Counted from the first letter of the stretch, positions 1 to 5,545 are shown. The stretch is 5,545 nucleotides of DNA from a bacterium (GCA_024695185.1 JAILIR010000136.1:1-5545), one strand, 5' to 3'. The notes: generated by a model not told the origin, from the sequence alone. A program made the numbers and translations.

Positions 1-516
1 ACTTATTTTATCATACATATCCTTCATTTCATAATCACTTGTTAAATGTATTAATACATTTTTAAGTGGTTCATATACCCATAATACTAATAAGAAATTT
101 GTGCATATCAAAATAAGATCATATGGAATGTCTGCGATAATATATTGTTCAAATTTCACATCAAGTATAAACATACCAAAAGGTATGAAACTAATTGCAT
201 AGATTAGGGAAAATAATATAGATAAAAATGCTAGTGGTATTGGCTTTTTTATCTTAAATAAACAAATAACTCCACTCATTAATGTATAGCTAAAAAACAT
301 AGGAGCTAAAGCAAATATATTAAAAGTTCCCATGAATATATTATCAAGTAATACATGTATTGTTATTATGAAAAATGTCCTTTTAAAGCCAAATACGACT
401 GAATATGTAATAATAAGCAAGAAAGTAAATTGAAAATTTGGGATAAAACTTAAAGCCTCTTCCTGGACAACCAAGATGGTAGCCATGAAAGAGACTATAA
501 TTATATCTCTAAGCAT
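1..516 (-). CDS. ECF transporter S component, probably for cobalamin or another corrinoid (3' end cut by window edge)
   Basis: Translating the minus strand from the ATG at 516-514 gives 172 codons with no stop before the window edge, so the C-terminus is missing. The protein is very hydrophobic, with about six predicted membrane helices (roughly residues 4-24, 29-43, 46-63, 69-87, 94-113 and 128-148), as expected for the substrate-binding S subunit of energy-coupling-factor transporters. Family-like features are the SFIPNFQFTFLL stretch after helix 1, VFGFKR near residue 41, and the last-helix pattern ADIPYDLI...NFLL...EPL at 128-151. It starts 1 bp after the stop of the DUF4430 gene with only a weak upstream purine run (GGGAT), suggesting translational coupling. 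Both genes lie behind a B12 riboswitch, so a corrinoid substrate is inferred. The usual AxxxA coupling motif of helix 1 is not clear here (A12 is followed by V16). EcfA/EcfT partners would have to be encoded elsewhere. Family confidence is high; substrate is moderate. Confidence 0.8.
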   Translation of the reverse strand, partial: MLRDIIIVSFMATILVVQEEALSFIPNFQFTFLLIITYSVVFGFKRTFFIITIHVLLDNIFMGTFNIFALAPMFFSYTLMSGVICLFKIKKPIPLAFLSILFSLIYAISFIPFGMFILDVKFEQYIIADIPYDLILICTNFLLVLWVYEPLKNVLIHLTSDYEMKDMYDKIS

Positions 517-517
517 A

Positions 518-922
518 TTAATCCCAGCTAGCAGTTGAATCGTATGTTTCTATTACAAATTTGTAAACATTTTTATCTTTTAATTCTGCTTCTTTAACGC
601 CTACCATTGAGTATTCATCATTTACATAGAATGCCCAGTACTCACATGCTGTAGGATCTGTTGTTGTATCAGGAGTATACTTGCAAATAGATGTCATAAA
701 TGTTCCGCTAAATGTAGCATCAAATTTATCCTCTAAAATTCCTGATAATGTATCATTCTTATAGTATGATACTTCTTCTTTTTTATCAACGTTACCGCCT
801 TTAACGATGATTGTGCACTTGCCATCAGCTTTAGCCTTCCATGGCTTAATGATAACAAGTGTTAATACTATTCCTAAAATAATAACTACAGGAATAATAC
901 TTAATAATAGTTTCTTCTTCAT
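518..922 (-). CDS. Membrane-anchored DUF4430 (transcobalamin C-terminal-like) protein, putative corrinoid-binding partner of the S component
   Basis: A 134-residue protein. Residues 2-4 are lysines, and residues 5-25 form one hydrophobic segment that can act as a membrane anchor or uncleaved signal. There is no lipobox cysteine. The rest (about 34-134) would be extracellular and resembles DUF4430: an N-terminal beta strand (CTIIVKGG, 36-43), a DTLSGIL helix (57-63), then EYWAFYVND (94-102), MVGVKEAELKDK (106-117) and a final strand, KFVIETYD. This domain is related to the C-terminal domain of animal transcobalamin and intrinsic factor. The B12 riboswitch upstream and the ECF S component 1 bp downstream support a role in capturing corrinoid and handing it to the transporter, which is an inference. 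Cysteines 36, 80 and 93 could form a disulfide. The ATG at 922 was chosen because GGAGG lies 8 nt upstream. An in-frame ATG at 946 would add eight residues but lies inside a riboswitch loop and encodes the GGAGG as protein. Confidence 0.8.
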   Translation of the reverse strand: MKKKLLLSIIPVVIILGIVLTLVIIKPWKAKADGKCTIIVKGGNVDKKEEVSYYKNDTLSGILEDKFDATFSGTFMTSICKYTPDTTTDPTACEYWAFYVNDEYSMVGVKEAELKDKNVYKFVIETYDSTASWD

Positions 923-930
923 TTTTCTTT

Positions 931-935
931 CCTCC
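931..935 (-). promoter_or_regulatory. Ribosome-binding site of the DUF4430 gene (GGAGG)
   Basis: On the minus strand GGAGG lies 8 nt before the ATG at 922, an ideal Shine-Dalgarno distance, and this fixes the start. It begins only 3 nt after the last stem base of the riboswitch hairpin at 939-956. Folding of that hairpin, or its docking with the aptamer, could therefore block ribosome loading. Confidence 0.85.
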
Positions 936-938
936 AAA

Positions 939-1090
939 GTCCGCATCCCACCGGACCGTTTAATTTGGAATAAGTATCCTGACTCTGTTTCATCCTTTAT
1001 AGCGCCTTCCCGTTAAGTGACTTATGCTATATTGTCCACATTACAGTTGTTGGGGCAGCTCAGGCTTCTCACCTGATTCCTTATAACCAC
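939..1090 (-). promoter_or_regulatory. Cobalamin (B12) riboswitch
   Basis: Read on the minus strand, the leader carries the conserved blocks of the cobalamin aptamer in order. GGAA (1080-1077) can pair with TTCC (970-967). TCAGG/CCTGA forms a P4-like hairpin around TGAGAAG (1076-1060). GCTGCCCC followed by ACTGTAA (1059-1041) matches the GC-G-CCC...ACTGTA core. A peripheral arm closed by TATAGC/GCTATA (1031-1026 with 1003-998) encloses ACGGGAAGGC. AAGGATGAAAC leads to the B12 box AGTCAGGATAC (984-974). The 3' hairpin GTCCG/CGGAC (956-952 with 943-939) has loop GTGGGATG, whose TGGG (950-947) can pair with CCCA (1054-1051) of loop 5, the expected kissing interaction. No terminator follows the aptamer; the GGAGG is next, so the switch most likely represses translation when adenosyl- or another cobalamin binds. 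It governs the DUF4430 and S-component genes. The exact 5' end is approximate. Confidence 0.92.
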
Positions 1091-1094
1091 TTAT

Positions 1095-1123
1095 ATTTTA
1101 TATAATATTTATATAAAAGTCAA
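1095..1123 (-). promoter_or_regulatory. Sigma-A-type promoter of the B12-riboswitch operon
   Basis: On the minus strand a -35 box TTGACT (1123-1118) is followed by a 17-nt AT-only spacer and a -10 box TAAAAT (1100-1095). A slightly shifted TATAAA is also possible. A start about 7 nt downstream would fall at the purines near 1090-1087, which is where the riboswitch begins, so promoter and aptamer positions agree. The assignment comes from sequence pattern only. Confidence 0.7.
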
Positions 1124-1139
1124 TAAAAGGCCTCTTATT
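1122..1139. repeat. Imperfect 18-bp palindrome at the upstream edge of the promoter
   Basis: AATAAAAGG (1122-1130) is followed directly by CCTCTTATT (1131-1139). The half-sites are complementary at 8 of 9 positions with no spacer, centred on GGCC. The right half-site edge overlaps two bases of the -35 box of the riboswitch promoter. It could be an operator for a dimeric regulator or a chance dyad in AT-rich sequence. No regulator can be named from the sequence. Confidence 0.3.
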
Positions 1140-1168
1140 TCCAAGTTGATTACTATGATTAAATATAT

Positions 1169-1195
1169 AAAAAGACACTTTTCTAAAAAAGTGTC
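1169..1195 (-). terminator. Rho-independent terminator of the asnA-to-nucleotidase operon
   Basis: On the minus strand, 8 nt after the nucleotidase stop codon, a perfect 9-bp stem GACACTTTT/AAAAGTGTC (1195-1187 with 1182-1174) encloses a 4-nt loop. It is followed by TTTTT and further T-rich sequence. The same stem on the plus strand is followed by ATTTATTTTTATT, a poorer U-tract, so bidirectional action is possible but no plus-strand gene is seen. It separates the operon from the downstream B12 unit, whose promoter starts about 45 bp further on. Confidence 0.88.
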
Positions 1196-1203
1196 ATTTA
1201 TTT

Positions 1204-2865
1204 TTATTCTATAGTGATTCTTCCTTCAGTACTACTATATACATCAGCTAATTCACCATGTAAAATATTTACAATATACTCAATTACTACTTCATAATCA
1301 AGCTTTTCAACATTAGGTATAGTATCATATGTCATAAACATATTTACACCATCTCCACCATCTTCTAGGATGTAATCGATTGATGCGACTGTATATGCTT
1401 TATCGTTATCTATATCAACATAGGCACCATCTTGTAATACCTTAACATCTTTTACTCTTCTTGGTCCACTAACATACATATAATTACCATTTTCATCTAA
1501 TTTTACGCTTGATGTAATTGAAGTATCAATTGTATATTTTAGTCCACTTACATTAGCAAATGCACCATTTTCACCAACCATTATTTCACCGTTGAAATAA
1601 ATATCTTGTGTATCACGAGCAGCAAATTCAAGATAATTTACAATGTCAATTCCAAGAACTCTCTTTGTCATAATGGAATTACCAAAAGGATGAATTGCCA
1701 TCATATCACCATAAGTTACTTCACCTTTATGTAGATTATCTCTAATTCCTCCACCATTAATAAAGCCAATATCAGCTTTTGATATGATTCTATATGCATC
1801 CGCAACTAAATTACCAATAGCAGTTTCTCTTGATCTAACCAGTCTATGATTGTCTTCATCATAAATGCTTAAGTCAAGATCAATAGTAGTTAATACTCTA
1901 TTTTTAAGTGTATCTATATCAGTTTTAATTGTAGTTAAAAAGTTATTAAAATCAGCATCTTCTTCAGTATAATCAGTAATGTATTCTGTCTCTATTTCGC
2001 CATTTTTTGTAATTCTTAATGATGCAAATTCATTAAGCTTATAACCACAATCACATAAATAAACATTTTTGTTATTTTTATCTCTTCTAACTGACCAGCT
2101 TAAATCATTATGAGCATGTCCATCTAATATAGCTACATAGCCTGTAGTATTCTCTAAGATATTATAAGTATTATATGGAGCATTTTCCATTTTAGTTCCA
2201 GTATGTGAAACAAGTATTACATAATCAGCCCCAGCCTTCTTACATTTATTAATGTTATCTTGAATACAATGATAATATGCATTTGTAGTTTCATGTGAGA
2301 AACTATATACTACTTCATTATTTTCTTTAAAGAATGTTGGGTTACTACTAGTTAAAGTTTCAGGTGTTGTTATTCCAACATAACCAACTTTAAATTTTCC
2401 AAATTTCTTTATTGTATATGGTTTGACTTCACTAAACTTATTTTCACCACTGCCAGTATATTTAAAGTTACATGATAAAACATCACCATTAAATTCACTA
2501 ATTCTTTGTTTTAATTCATCCATTCCATAAGAGAATTCATGATTACCAAGAGTCATTGCATCATAACCAATATAATTCATTATATCAATTACATATTTTC
2601 CCTTTGAAATAGCACCAATTAAATCACCTTGAATAGCATCACCACAGTCAACAACAGATACATAGTTTTCTTTTTCTAATTGTTTCTTATATGAAACAAC
2701 TGAAGTATATCCAAGTCGATTATTTTTTTCATCCTTTTCATATCCACAGTGAACATCTGTAGTATTTAAAATGACGATATCTTTATCATTTATTTTTTTT
2801 GATTTGCATCCACCAACAAGTAATAATAAGCCGAATATTGTGATGTATTTAAATAATTTCTTCAT
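1204..2865 (-). CDS. Lipoprotein 5'-nucleotidase / 2',3'-cyclic phosphodiesterase-like metallophosphoesterase (UshA/YfkN family)
   Basis: A 553-residue two-domain enzyme predicted to hydrolyse nucleotides or related phosphoesters outside the cell. Residues 1-20 form a lipoprotein signal ending in VGGC (lipidated Cys20), so it should be anchored on the outer face of the membrane. The N-terminal metallophosphatase domain shows DVH (Asp37, His39), GDAIQG (Asp76), GNHE (107-110), SHTG (His221) and GHAH (His250, His252), the complete di-metal ligand set. The C-terminal nucleotide-binding domain shows AIGNLVADA (349-357), NGGGIR (370-375), HPFGN (392-396) and GGDG (503-506). The position after GNHEF is Ser rather than the common Asp, and the length is normal for the family. 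The ATG at 2865 is preferred: AAGGAG lies 8 nt upstream, whereas the in-frame GTG at 2874 overlaps that site. It is last in the operon, 15 bp after the aminotransferase and just before the terminator. Exact substrate is unknown. Confidence 0.9.
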   Translation of the reverse strand: MKKLFKYITIFGLLLLVGGCKSKKINDKDIVILNTTDVHCGYEKDEKNNRLGYTSVVSYKKQLEKENYVSVVDCGDAIQGDLIGAISKGKYVIDIMNYIGYDAMTLGNHEFSYGMDELKQRISEFNGDVLSCNFKYTGSGENKFSEVKPYTIKKFGKFKVGYVGITTPETLTSSNPTFFKENNEVVYSFSHETTNAYYHCIQDNINKCKKAGADYVILVSHTGTKMENAPYNTYNILENTTGYVAILDGHAHNDLSWSVRRDKNNKNVYLCDCGYKLNEFASLRITKNGEIETEYITDYTEEDADFNNFLTTIKTDIDTLKNRVLTTIDLDLSIYDEDNHRLVRSRETAIGNLVADAYRIISKADIGFINGGGIRDNLHKGEVTYGDMMAIHPFGNSIMTKRVLGIDIVNYLEFAARDTQDIYFNGEIMVGENGAFANVSGLKYTIDTSITSSVKLDENGNYMYVSGPRRVKDVKVLQDGAYVDIDNDKAYTVASIDYILEDGGDGVNMFMTYDTIPNVEKLDYEVVIEYIVNILHGELADVYSSTEGRITIE

Positions 2866-2873
2866 AATATTCA

Positions 2874-2879
2874 CTCCTT
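2874..2879 (-). promoter_or_regulatory. Ribosome-binding site of the nucleotidase gene (AAGGAG)
   Basis: AAGGAG on the minus strand ends 8 nt before the ATG at 2865. The alternative GTG start (2874-2872) shares its first base with this site and so could not be served by it. This decides the start and removes three residues (MNI) from the longest reading. Confidence 0.85.
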
Positions 2880-2880
2880 A

Positions 2881-4038
2881 TTATAATTTGGATACAAAGT
2901 TTTTAATTCTTTCCATAGCACGCTTTAATTGATCAAGTGAATATGCATAGCTTATTCTTATAAAGCCTTCACCAGAAGATCCAAAGGCAGTTCCAGGAAC
3001 AACCATTACACGTTCTTCCATAAGTAACTTTTCACAAAATTCTTCACTAGTTAAACCAAACTTTTTAATAGATGGGAATACATAGAAAGCTCCTTCTGGT
3101 TCAAAACAATCAAAGCCCATATTTCTTAGGGCATTAACTAAGTATCTTCTTCTTTGATTATATTCTTCTCTCATTTCTAAAATATCATTATCACCGTTTT
3201 TTAAAGCTTCAACAGCAGCAAATTGGCTTGTTGTTGGAGCACACATAATAGCAAATTGATGAATCTTTAGCATTTGCTTAATGATATCCTTTGGACCATA
3301 AGCAAAACCTAAACGCCAACCTGTCATAGCGTATGCTTTAGAAAAACCATTAACAACAATAGTTCTATCTCTCATACCTTCAATTTGCGATATAGAATAA
3401 TGCTTTACGCCATAAGTAAGTTCAGCATATATTTCATCAGATAATACTAAAATATCCTTTTCTATAGCGATTTTTGCGATTTCTCTTAAATCTTTTTCTT
3501 CCATAATAGATCCTGTAGGATTATTAGGAAAAGCTAATACTAAAATCTTTGTTTTAGGAGTAATTGCTGCTAGCAATTCTTCTTTAGTTAATTTAAAATT
3601 ATTCTTTTCTTGTAGGTTTATAGTTACTACTTTTGCACCTGCAAGCTTAGCACATGGTGCATAGCTTACATAACATGGTTCAGGAATAATTACTTCATCA
3701 CCATTATCGATACATGCTCTAAAGCAAGCATCTATAGCTTCACTACCACCTACAGTTATTAATACTTCGCTTAGTGGGTCATAATCTAAATTAAATCTTC
3801 TTTTAACATAATTAGACACTTCTATTCTTAACTCCTTTAAACCACTATTAGAAGTATAGAATGTATTACCTCTTTCAAGAGAGTAAATACCTTCTTCCCT
3901 AATATGCCAAGGAGTATCAAAGTCAGGTTCACCTACACCTAGTGAAATAACATTTTCCATTTCACTAGCAATATCAAAGAAACGTCTTATACCAGAAGGT
4001 TTAATAGATTTAACCTTATCTGTTATAAATTCTCTCAT
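2881..4038 (-). CDS. Class I/II PLP-dependent aminotransferase (aspartate/aromatic aminotransferase-like, AspB/PatA type)
   Basis: A complete 385-residue cytoplasmic fold-type I aminotransferase that moves amino groups between amino acids and 2-oxo acids. Visible hallmarks are GEPDF (36-40), GGSEA for cofactor phosphate contact (97-101), the PCYVSY segment (121-126), NNPTG (172-176), SDEIYAELTY with PLP-binding Asp201 and Tyr204, the Schiff-base lysine in SKAYAMTGWRLG (Lys234, Arg242), and the C-terminal substrate-carboxylate arginine in FIRISYAYS (Arg361). Length and motifs match the Firmicutes group annotated as aspartate, N-acetyl-diaminopimelate (PatA) or generic aminotransferases; the sequence does not settle which substrate it uses. 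Its ATG overlaps the stop of the Lrp-type regulator by 4 bp (ATGA), and GGTGA lies 4 nt upstream, so translation is probably coupled. Co-transcription with asnA and an Lrp regulator supports a role in aspartate/asparagine or general amino-acid turnover. Confidence 0.9.
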   Translation of the reverse strand: MREFITDKVKSIKPSGIRRFFDIASEMENVISLGVGEPDFDTPWHIREEGIYSLERGNTFYTSNSGLKELRIEVSNYVKRRFNLDYDPLSEVLITVGGSEAIDACFRACIDNGDEVIIPEPCYVSYAPCAKLAGAKVVTINLQEKNNFKLTKEELLAAITPKTKILVLAFPNNPTGSIMEEKDLREIAKIAIEKDILVLSDEIYAELTYGVKHYSISQIEGMRDRTIVVNGFSKAYAMTGWRLGFAYGPKDIIKQMLKIHQFAIMCAPTTSQFAAVEALKNGDNDILEMREEYNQRRRYLVNALRNMGFDCFEPEGAFYVFPSIKKFGLTSEEFCEKLLMEERVMVVPGTAFGSSGEGFIRISYAYSLDQLKRAMERIKNFVSKL

Positions 4039-4517
4039 AAGTTCACCATTTCTCTTAAGTCTTTCTTTTCTTCTACTAATACTGTTTTAAAATCTTTATA
4101 TTTTCTTAAAATAAAGTGTGTTGCTGTTGATTGTACATAATCAAGTGTAGCTAGCTTTTCAAATACAAATTTAGATATTTCTTTCATTGTTTTAGCTTCT
4201 AGAATTACAGTAAAGTCAAAAGCACCACTCATTAGAAATACTGAAGATACTTCAGGGAAGTTATAAATACGTTCAGCAATCTTATCAAAGCCTAAACCTC
4301 TTTGTGGAGTAACCTTAACTTCAATTAAAGCTGATACTACTTCATCATCTGTATTATCAAAATTAATTAAGGCATGATATCCACAAATTATTTTATTCTT
4401 TTCCATTTCTTCTATTTCTTTTTTAACTTGTTCAACTGGTAAATTTACCATAACTGCTAAATCATTTAAATCGATTCTAGCATTTTGTTGTAAAACCTTT
4501 AATATTTCTTTATTCAT
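4035..4517 (-). CDS. Lrp/AsnC family transcriptional regulator
   Basis: A 160-residue protein with the two-part Lrp/AsnC layout. Residues 1-50 form the winged helix-turn-helix: EILKVLQQNARIDLNDLA, then the recognition-helix region LPVEQVKKEIEEMEK and the linker strand IICGYHALI. Residues about 60-145 form the RAM ligand-binding and oligomerisation domain, with VSALIEVKV (61-69), the segment FPEVSSVFLMSGAFDF (87-102) and a C-terminal strand THFILRKYKD. Proteins of this family bind amino acids and assemble as dimers to octamers on DNA. The start is firm: AGGTGA lies 4 nt before the ATG and no other in-frame start is near. The gene begins 8 bp after asnA and overlaps the aminotransferase by 4 bp, so autoregulation and control of its own operon in response to an amino acid such as asparagine are plausible inferences. 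No ligand can be read from the sequence, and no operator is visible because the operon promoter is outside the window. Confidence 0.9.
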   Translation of the reverse strand: MNKEILKVLQQNARIDLNDLAVMVNLPVEQVKKEIEEMEKNKIICGYHALINFDNTDDEVVSALIEVKVTPQRGLGFDKIAERIYNFPEVSSVFLMSGAFDFTVILEAKTMKEISKFVFEKLATLDYVQSTATHFILRKYKDFKTVLVEEKKDLREMVNL

Positions 4518-4521
4518 AAAA

Positions 4522-4527
4522 TCACCT
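4522..4527 (-). promoter_or_regulatory. Ribosome-binding site of the Lrp/AsnC-type gene, overlapping the asnA stop
   Basis: AGGTGA on the minus strand lies 4 nt before the ATG at 4517, and its AG is also the last two bases of the asnA TAG stop (4528-4526). Ribosomes ending on asnA would clear or reload this site directly, which supports coupled translation. Confidence 0.65.
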
Positions 4528-5533
4528 ATAATATTTCAATTTTGTTTTCGTTTAATAAATTCATGTCTTCATCTGTCCATAAAGACGCTTGTACCTCACC
4601 TACATGCATCTTATTTAGCATAAACATACATAATCTAGATTGACCAATACCTCCACCAATAGTTAAAGGTAGTCTATCATTTAAGATATCTTGTGAATAT
4701 GGACTAGATAACTTCGCATATTCTTTCTTGAATCCTGTTTGACTAGTTAGAGAATCCTTATCTACTCTTATACCCATACTTGATAATTCTAAGGCACAAT
4801 CAAGAACTTCAAAGTATACTAGAATATCTCCATTTAATTTCCAGTCATCGTAATCCGCGGCTCTTCCATCATGTGGTTCCTTTCCATCGATAGGCCAACC
4901 AATTTGACTAATAAATACGGCACCATATTCTTTACAAATAATTGTTTCTCTTTCCTTTGGTGTTTTATCAGGATACATCTTATATAAATCAGTTGATTTA
5001 ATAAACTTTATATCTTTAGGAAGCTTATTTGTTAAAGTTGGATATTTCTTCATTAACTTAGTTTGAGTATTACAAATCGCCTTATAGATTTTTTTAACAA
5101 TTTGTTTTAAGAAATTCATATTTCTGTTTTCTCTTGTGATAATTCTTTCCCAGTCCCATTGATCTACATATACTGAATGGAAATTATCTAATTCTTCATC
5201 ACGACGAATAGCGTTCATATCAGTGTATAAGCCTTCACCAACATTGAATCCATATCTTCTTAAAGCATTTCTTTTCCACTTAGCTAGTGATTGAACGATT
5301 TGAACATTCTTTCTTAAATCATGAATGTCAAAGCTAACAGGACGTTCATATCCATTTAAATCATCATTTAAACCTGTTTCAGGTAAAACAAATAGAGGAG
5401 CTGAAACTCTTGTTAAATTTAGAGCCTTTGCTAGTTCGCGTTCAAATGTATCTTTTACAAACTTAATAGCAATCTCTGTTTCTAATAATCCTAGTTTTGA
5501 TTTGTAATTCTTATCAATAATAACTTTACTCAT
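4526..5533 (-). CDS. asnA: Aspartate--ammonia ligase (ammonia-dependent asparagine synthetase A)
   Basis: A complete 335-residue cytoplasmic enzyme that makes L-asparagine from L-aspartate, ammonia and ATP, releasing AMP and diphosphate. It belongs to the class II aminoacyl-tRNA-synthetase-like fold. Conserved AsnA signatures run along its length: RVSAPLF (42-48), NGYERPVSFD (60-69), QSLAKWKR (81-88), RRDEELDNFHSVYVDQWDWE (110-129), FISQIGWP (207-214), HDGRAADYDDW (221-231), ELSSMGIRV (249-257), and the ATP-site motif 3 equivalent GGGIGQSR (293-300) with Arg300. The length is close to the E. coli enzyme (330). The ATG at 5533 is preceded by GAAGG at 5545-5541, 7 nt upstream, so the start is secure. 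Only 12 bases of leader are visible, so promoter and any leader control lie outside. It heads the run of four minus-strand genes seen here, although an upstream gene cannot be excluded. Confidence 0.97.
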   Translation of the reverse strand: MSKVIIDKNYKSKLGLLETEIAIKFVKDTFERELAKALNLTRVSAPLFVLPETGLNDDLNGYERPVSFDIHDLRKNVQIVQSLAKWKRNALRRYGFNVGEGLYTDMNAIRRDEELDNFHSVYVDQWDWERIITRENRNMNFLKQIVKKIYKAICNTQTKLMKKYPTLTNKLPKDIKFIKSTDLYKMYPDKTPKERETIICKEYGAVFISQIGWPIDGKEPHDGRAADYDDWKLNGDILVYFEVLDCALELSSMGIRVDKDSLTSQTGFKKEYAKLSSPYSQDILNDRLPLTIGGGIGQSRLCMFMLNKMHVGEVQASLWTDEDMNLLNENKIEIL

Positions 5534-5540
5534 AAATAAG

Positions 5541-5545
5541 CCTTC
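5541..5545 (-). promoter_or_regulatory. Ribosome-binding site of asnA (GAAGG)
   Basis: The last five bases of the window read GAAGG on the minus strand, 7 nt before the asnA ATG at 5533. The site may extend beyond the edge. Confidence 0.6.

Noticed and set aside
923..960. Transcription terminator as the riboswitch expression platform
   Set aside because: The GTCCG/CGGAC hairpin is followed by TTTGGAGG rather than a U-tract, and it fits the aptamer's kissing-loop arm.
807..1016. Plus-strand ORF of 69 codons
   Set aside because: It lies antisense across the DUF4430 gene and the riboswitch, has no family resemblance, and is fully explained as a shadow of those features.
2872..2874. GTG as start of the nucleotidase
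   Set aside because: It overlaps the AAGGAG ribosome-binding site. The ATG at 2865 has correct spacing and gives a standard MKK lipoprotein signal.
4035..4038. Possible use of Mycoplasma code 4 (TGA = Trp), suggested by the AT-rich sequence
   Set aside because: The Lrp-type gene ends naturally with TGA overlapping the next ATG, its RAM domain is complete at that point, and conserved tryptophans elsewhere are encoded by TGG.
5325..5507. Plus-strand ORF of 60 codons
   Set aside because: It is antisense to the conserved N-terminal part of asnA, has no recognisable motif, and is a shadow.
1..5545. CRISPR arrays, tRNA/rRNA genes, insertion sequences or phage features
   Set aside because: No regularly spaced repeats, no terminal inverted repeats with a transposase, and no cloverleaf or rRNA-like segments were seen on either strand. 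Apart from about 280 bp around the riboswitch, the window is coding.

Overview
The window is strongly AT-rich and every gene lies on the minus strand. Purine-rich Shine-Dalgarno sites, a Gram-positive-type lipoprotein, an ECF-transporter S component and an ammonia-dependent asparagine synthetase (AsnA) point to a low-GC Firmicute or relative, perhaps a gut Bacilli, Erysipelotrichia or RF39-like lineage. The lineage is an inference. A 4-bp ATGA stop/start overlap uses TGA as a stop, which argues for code 11 rather than the Mycoplasma code.

Right-hand transcription unit (5545 down to 1169): asnA, then an Lrp/AsnC-type regulator, a class I/II PLP aminotransferase, and a secreted lipoprotein 5'-nucleotidase/metallophosphoesterase. 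Gaps are 8 bp, -4 bp and 15 bp (using the corrected nucleotidase start), so this reads as one operon closed by a clear intrinsic terminator at 1169-1195. Its promoter lies beyond the right edge. The first three genes fit nitrogen and amino-acid metabolism with a built-in amino-acid-sensing regulator. The nucleotidase could scavenge nucleosides and phosphate at the cell surface, and its link to the rest is unclear.

Left-hand transcription unit (1123 down to the left edge): a sigma-A-like promoter, a well-preserved cobalamin (B12) riboswitch, a small membrane-anchored DUF4430 (transcobalamin C-terminal-like) protein, and an ECF S component cut by the window edge. The S component is open from 516 to position 1 with no stop. 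Together they look like a B12-repressed uptake module: an extracellular corrinoid-binding protein plus a membrane substrate-capture subunit. The energising EcfA/EcfA'/EcfT genes are not in the window.

Two start codons were moved. The DUF4430 gene starts at 922, not at the ATG at 946 that lies in a riboswitch loop. The nucleotidase starts at ATG 2865, not at the GTG at 2874 that overlaps its own ribosome-binding site. The most interesting item is the riboswitch/DUF4430/S-component module. Nothing else looks like a wholly new system.
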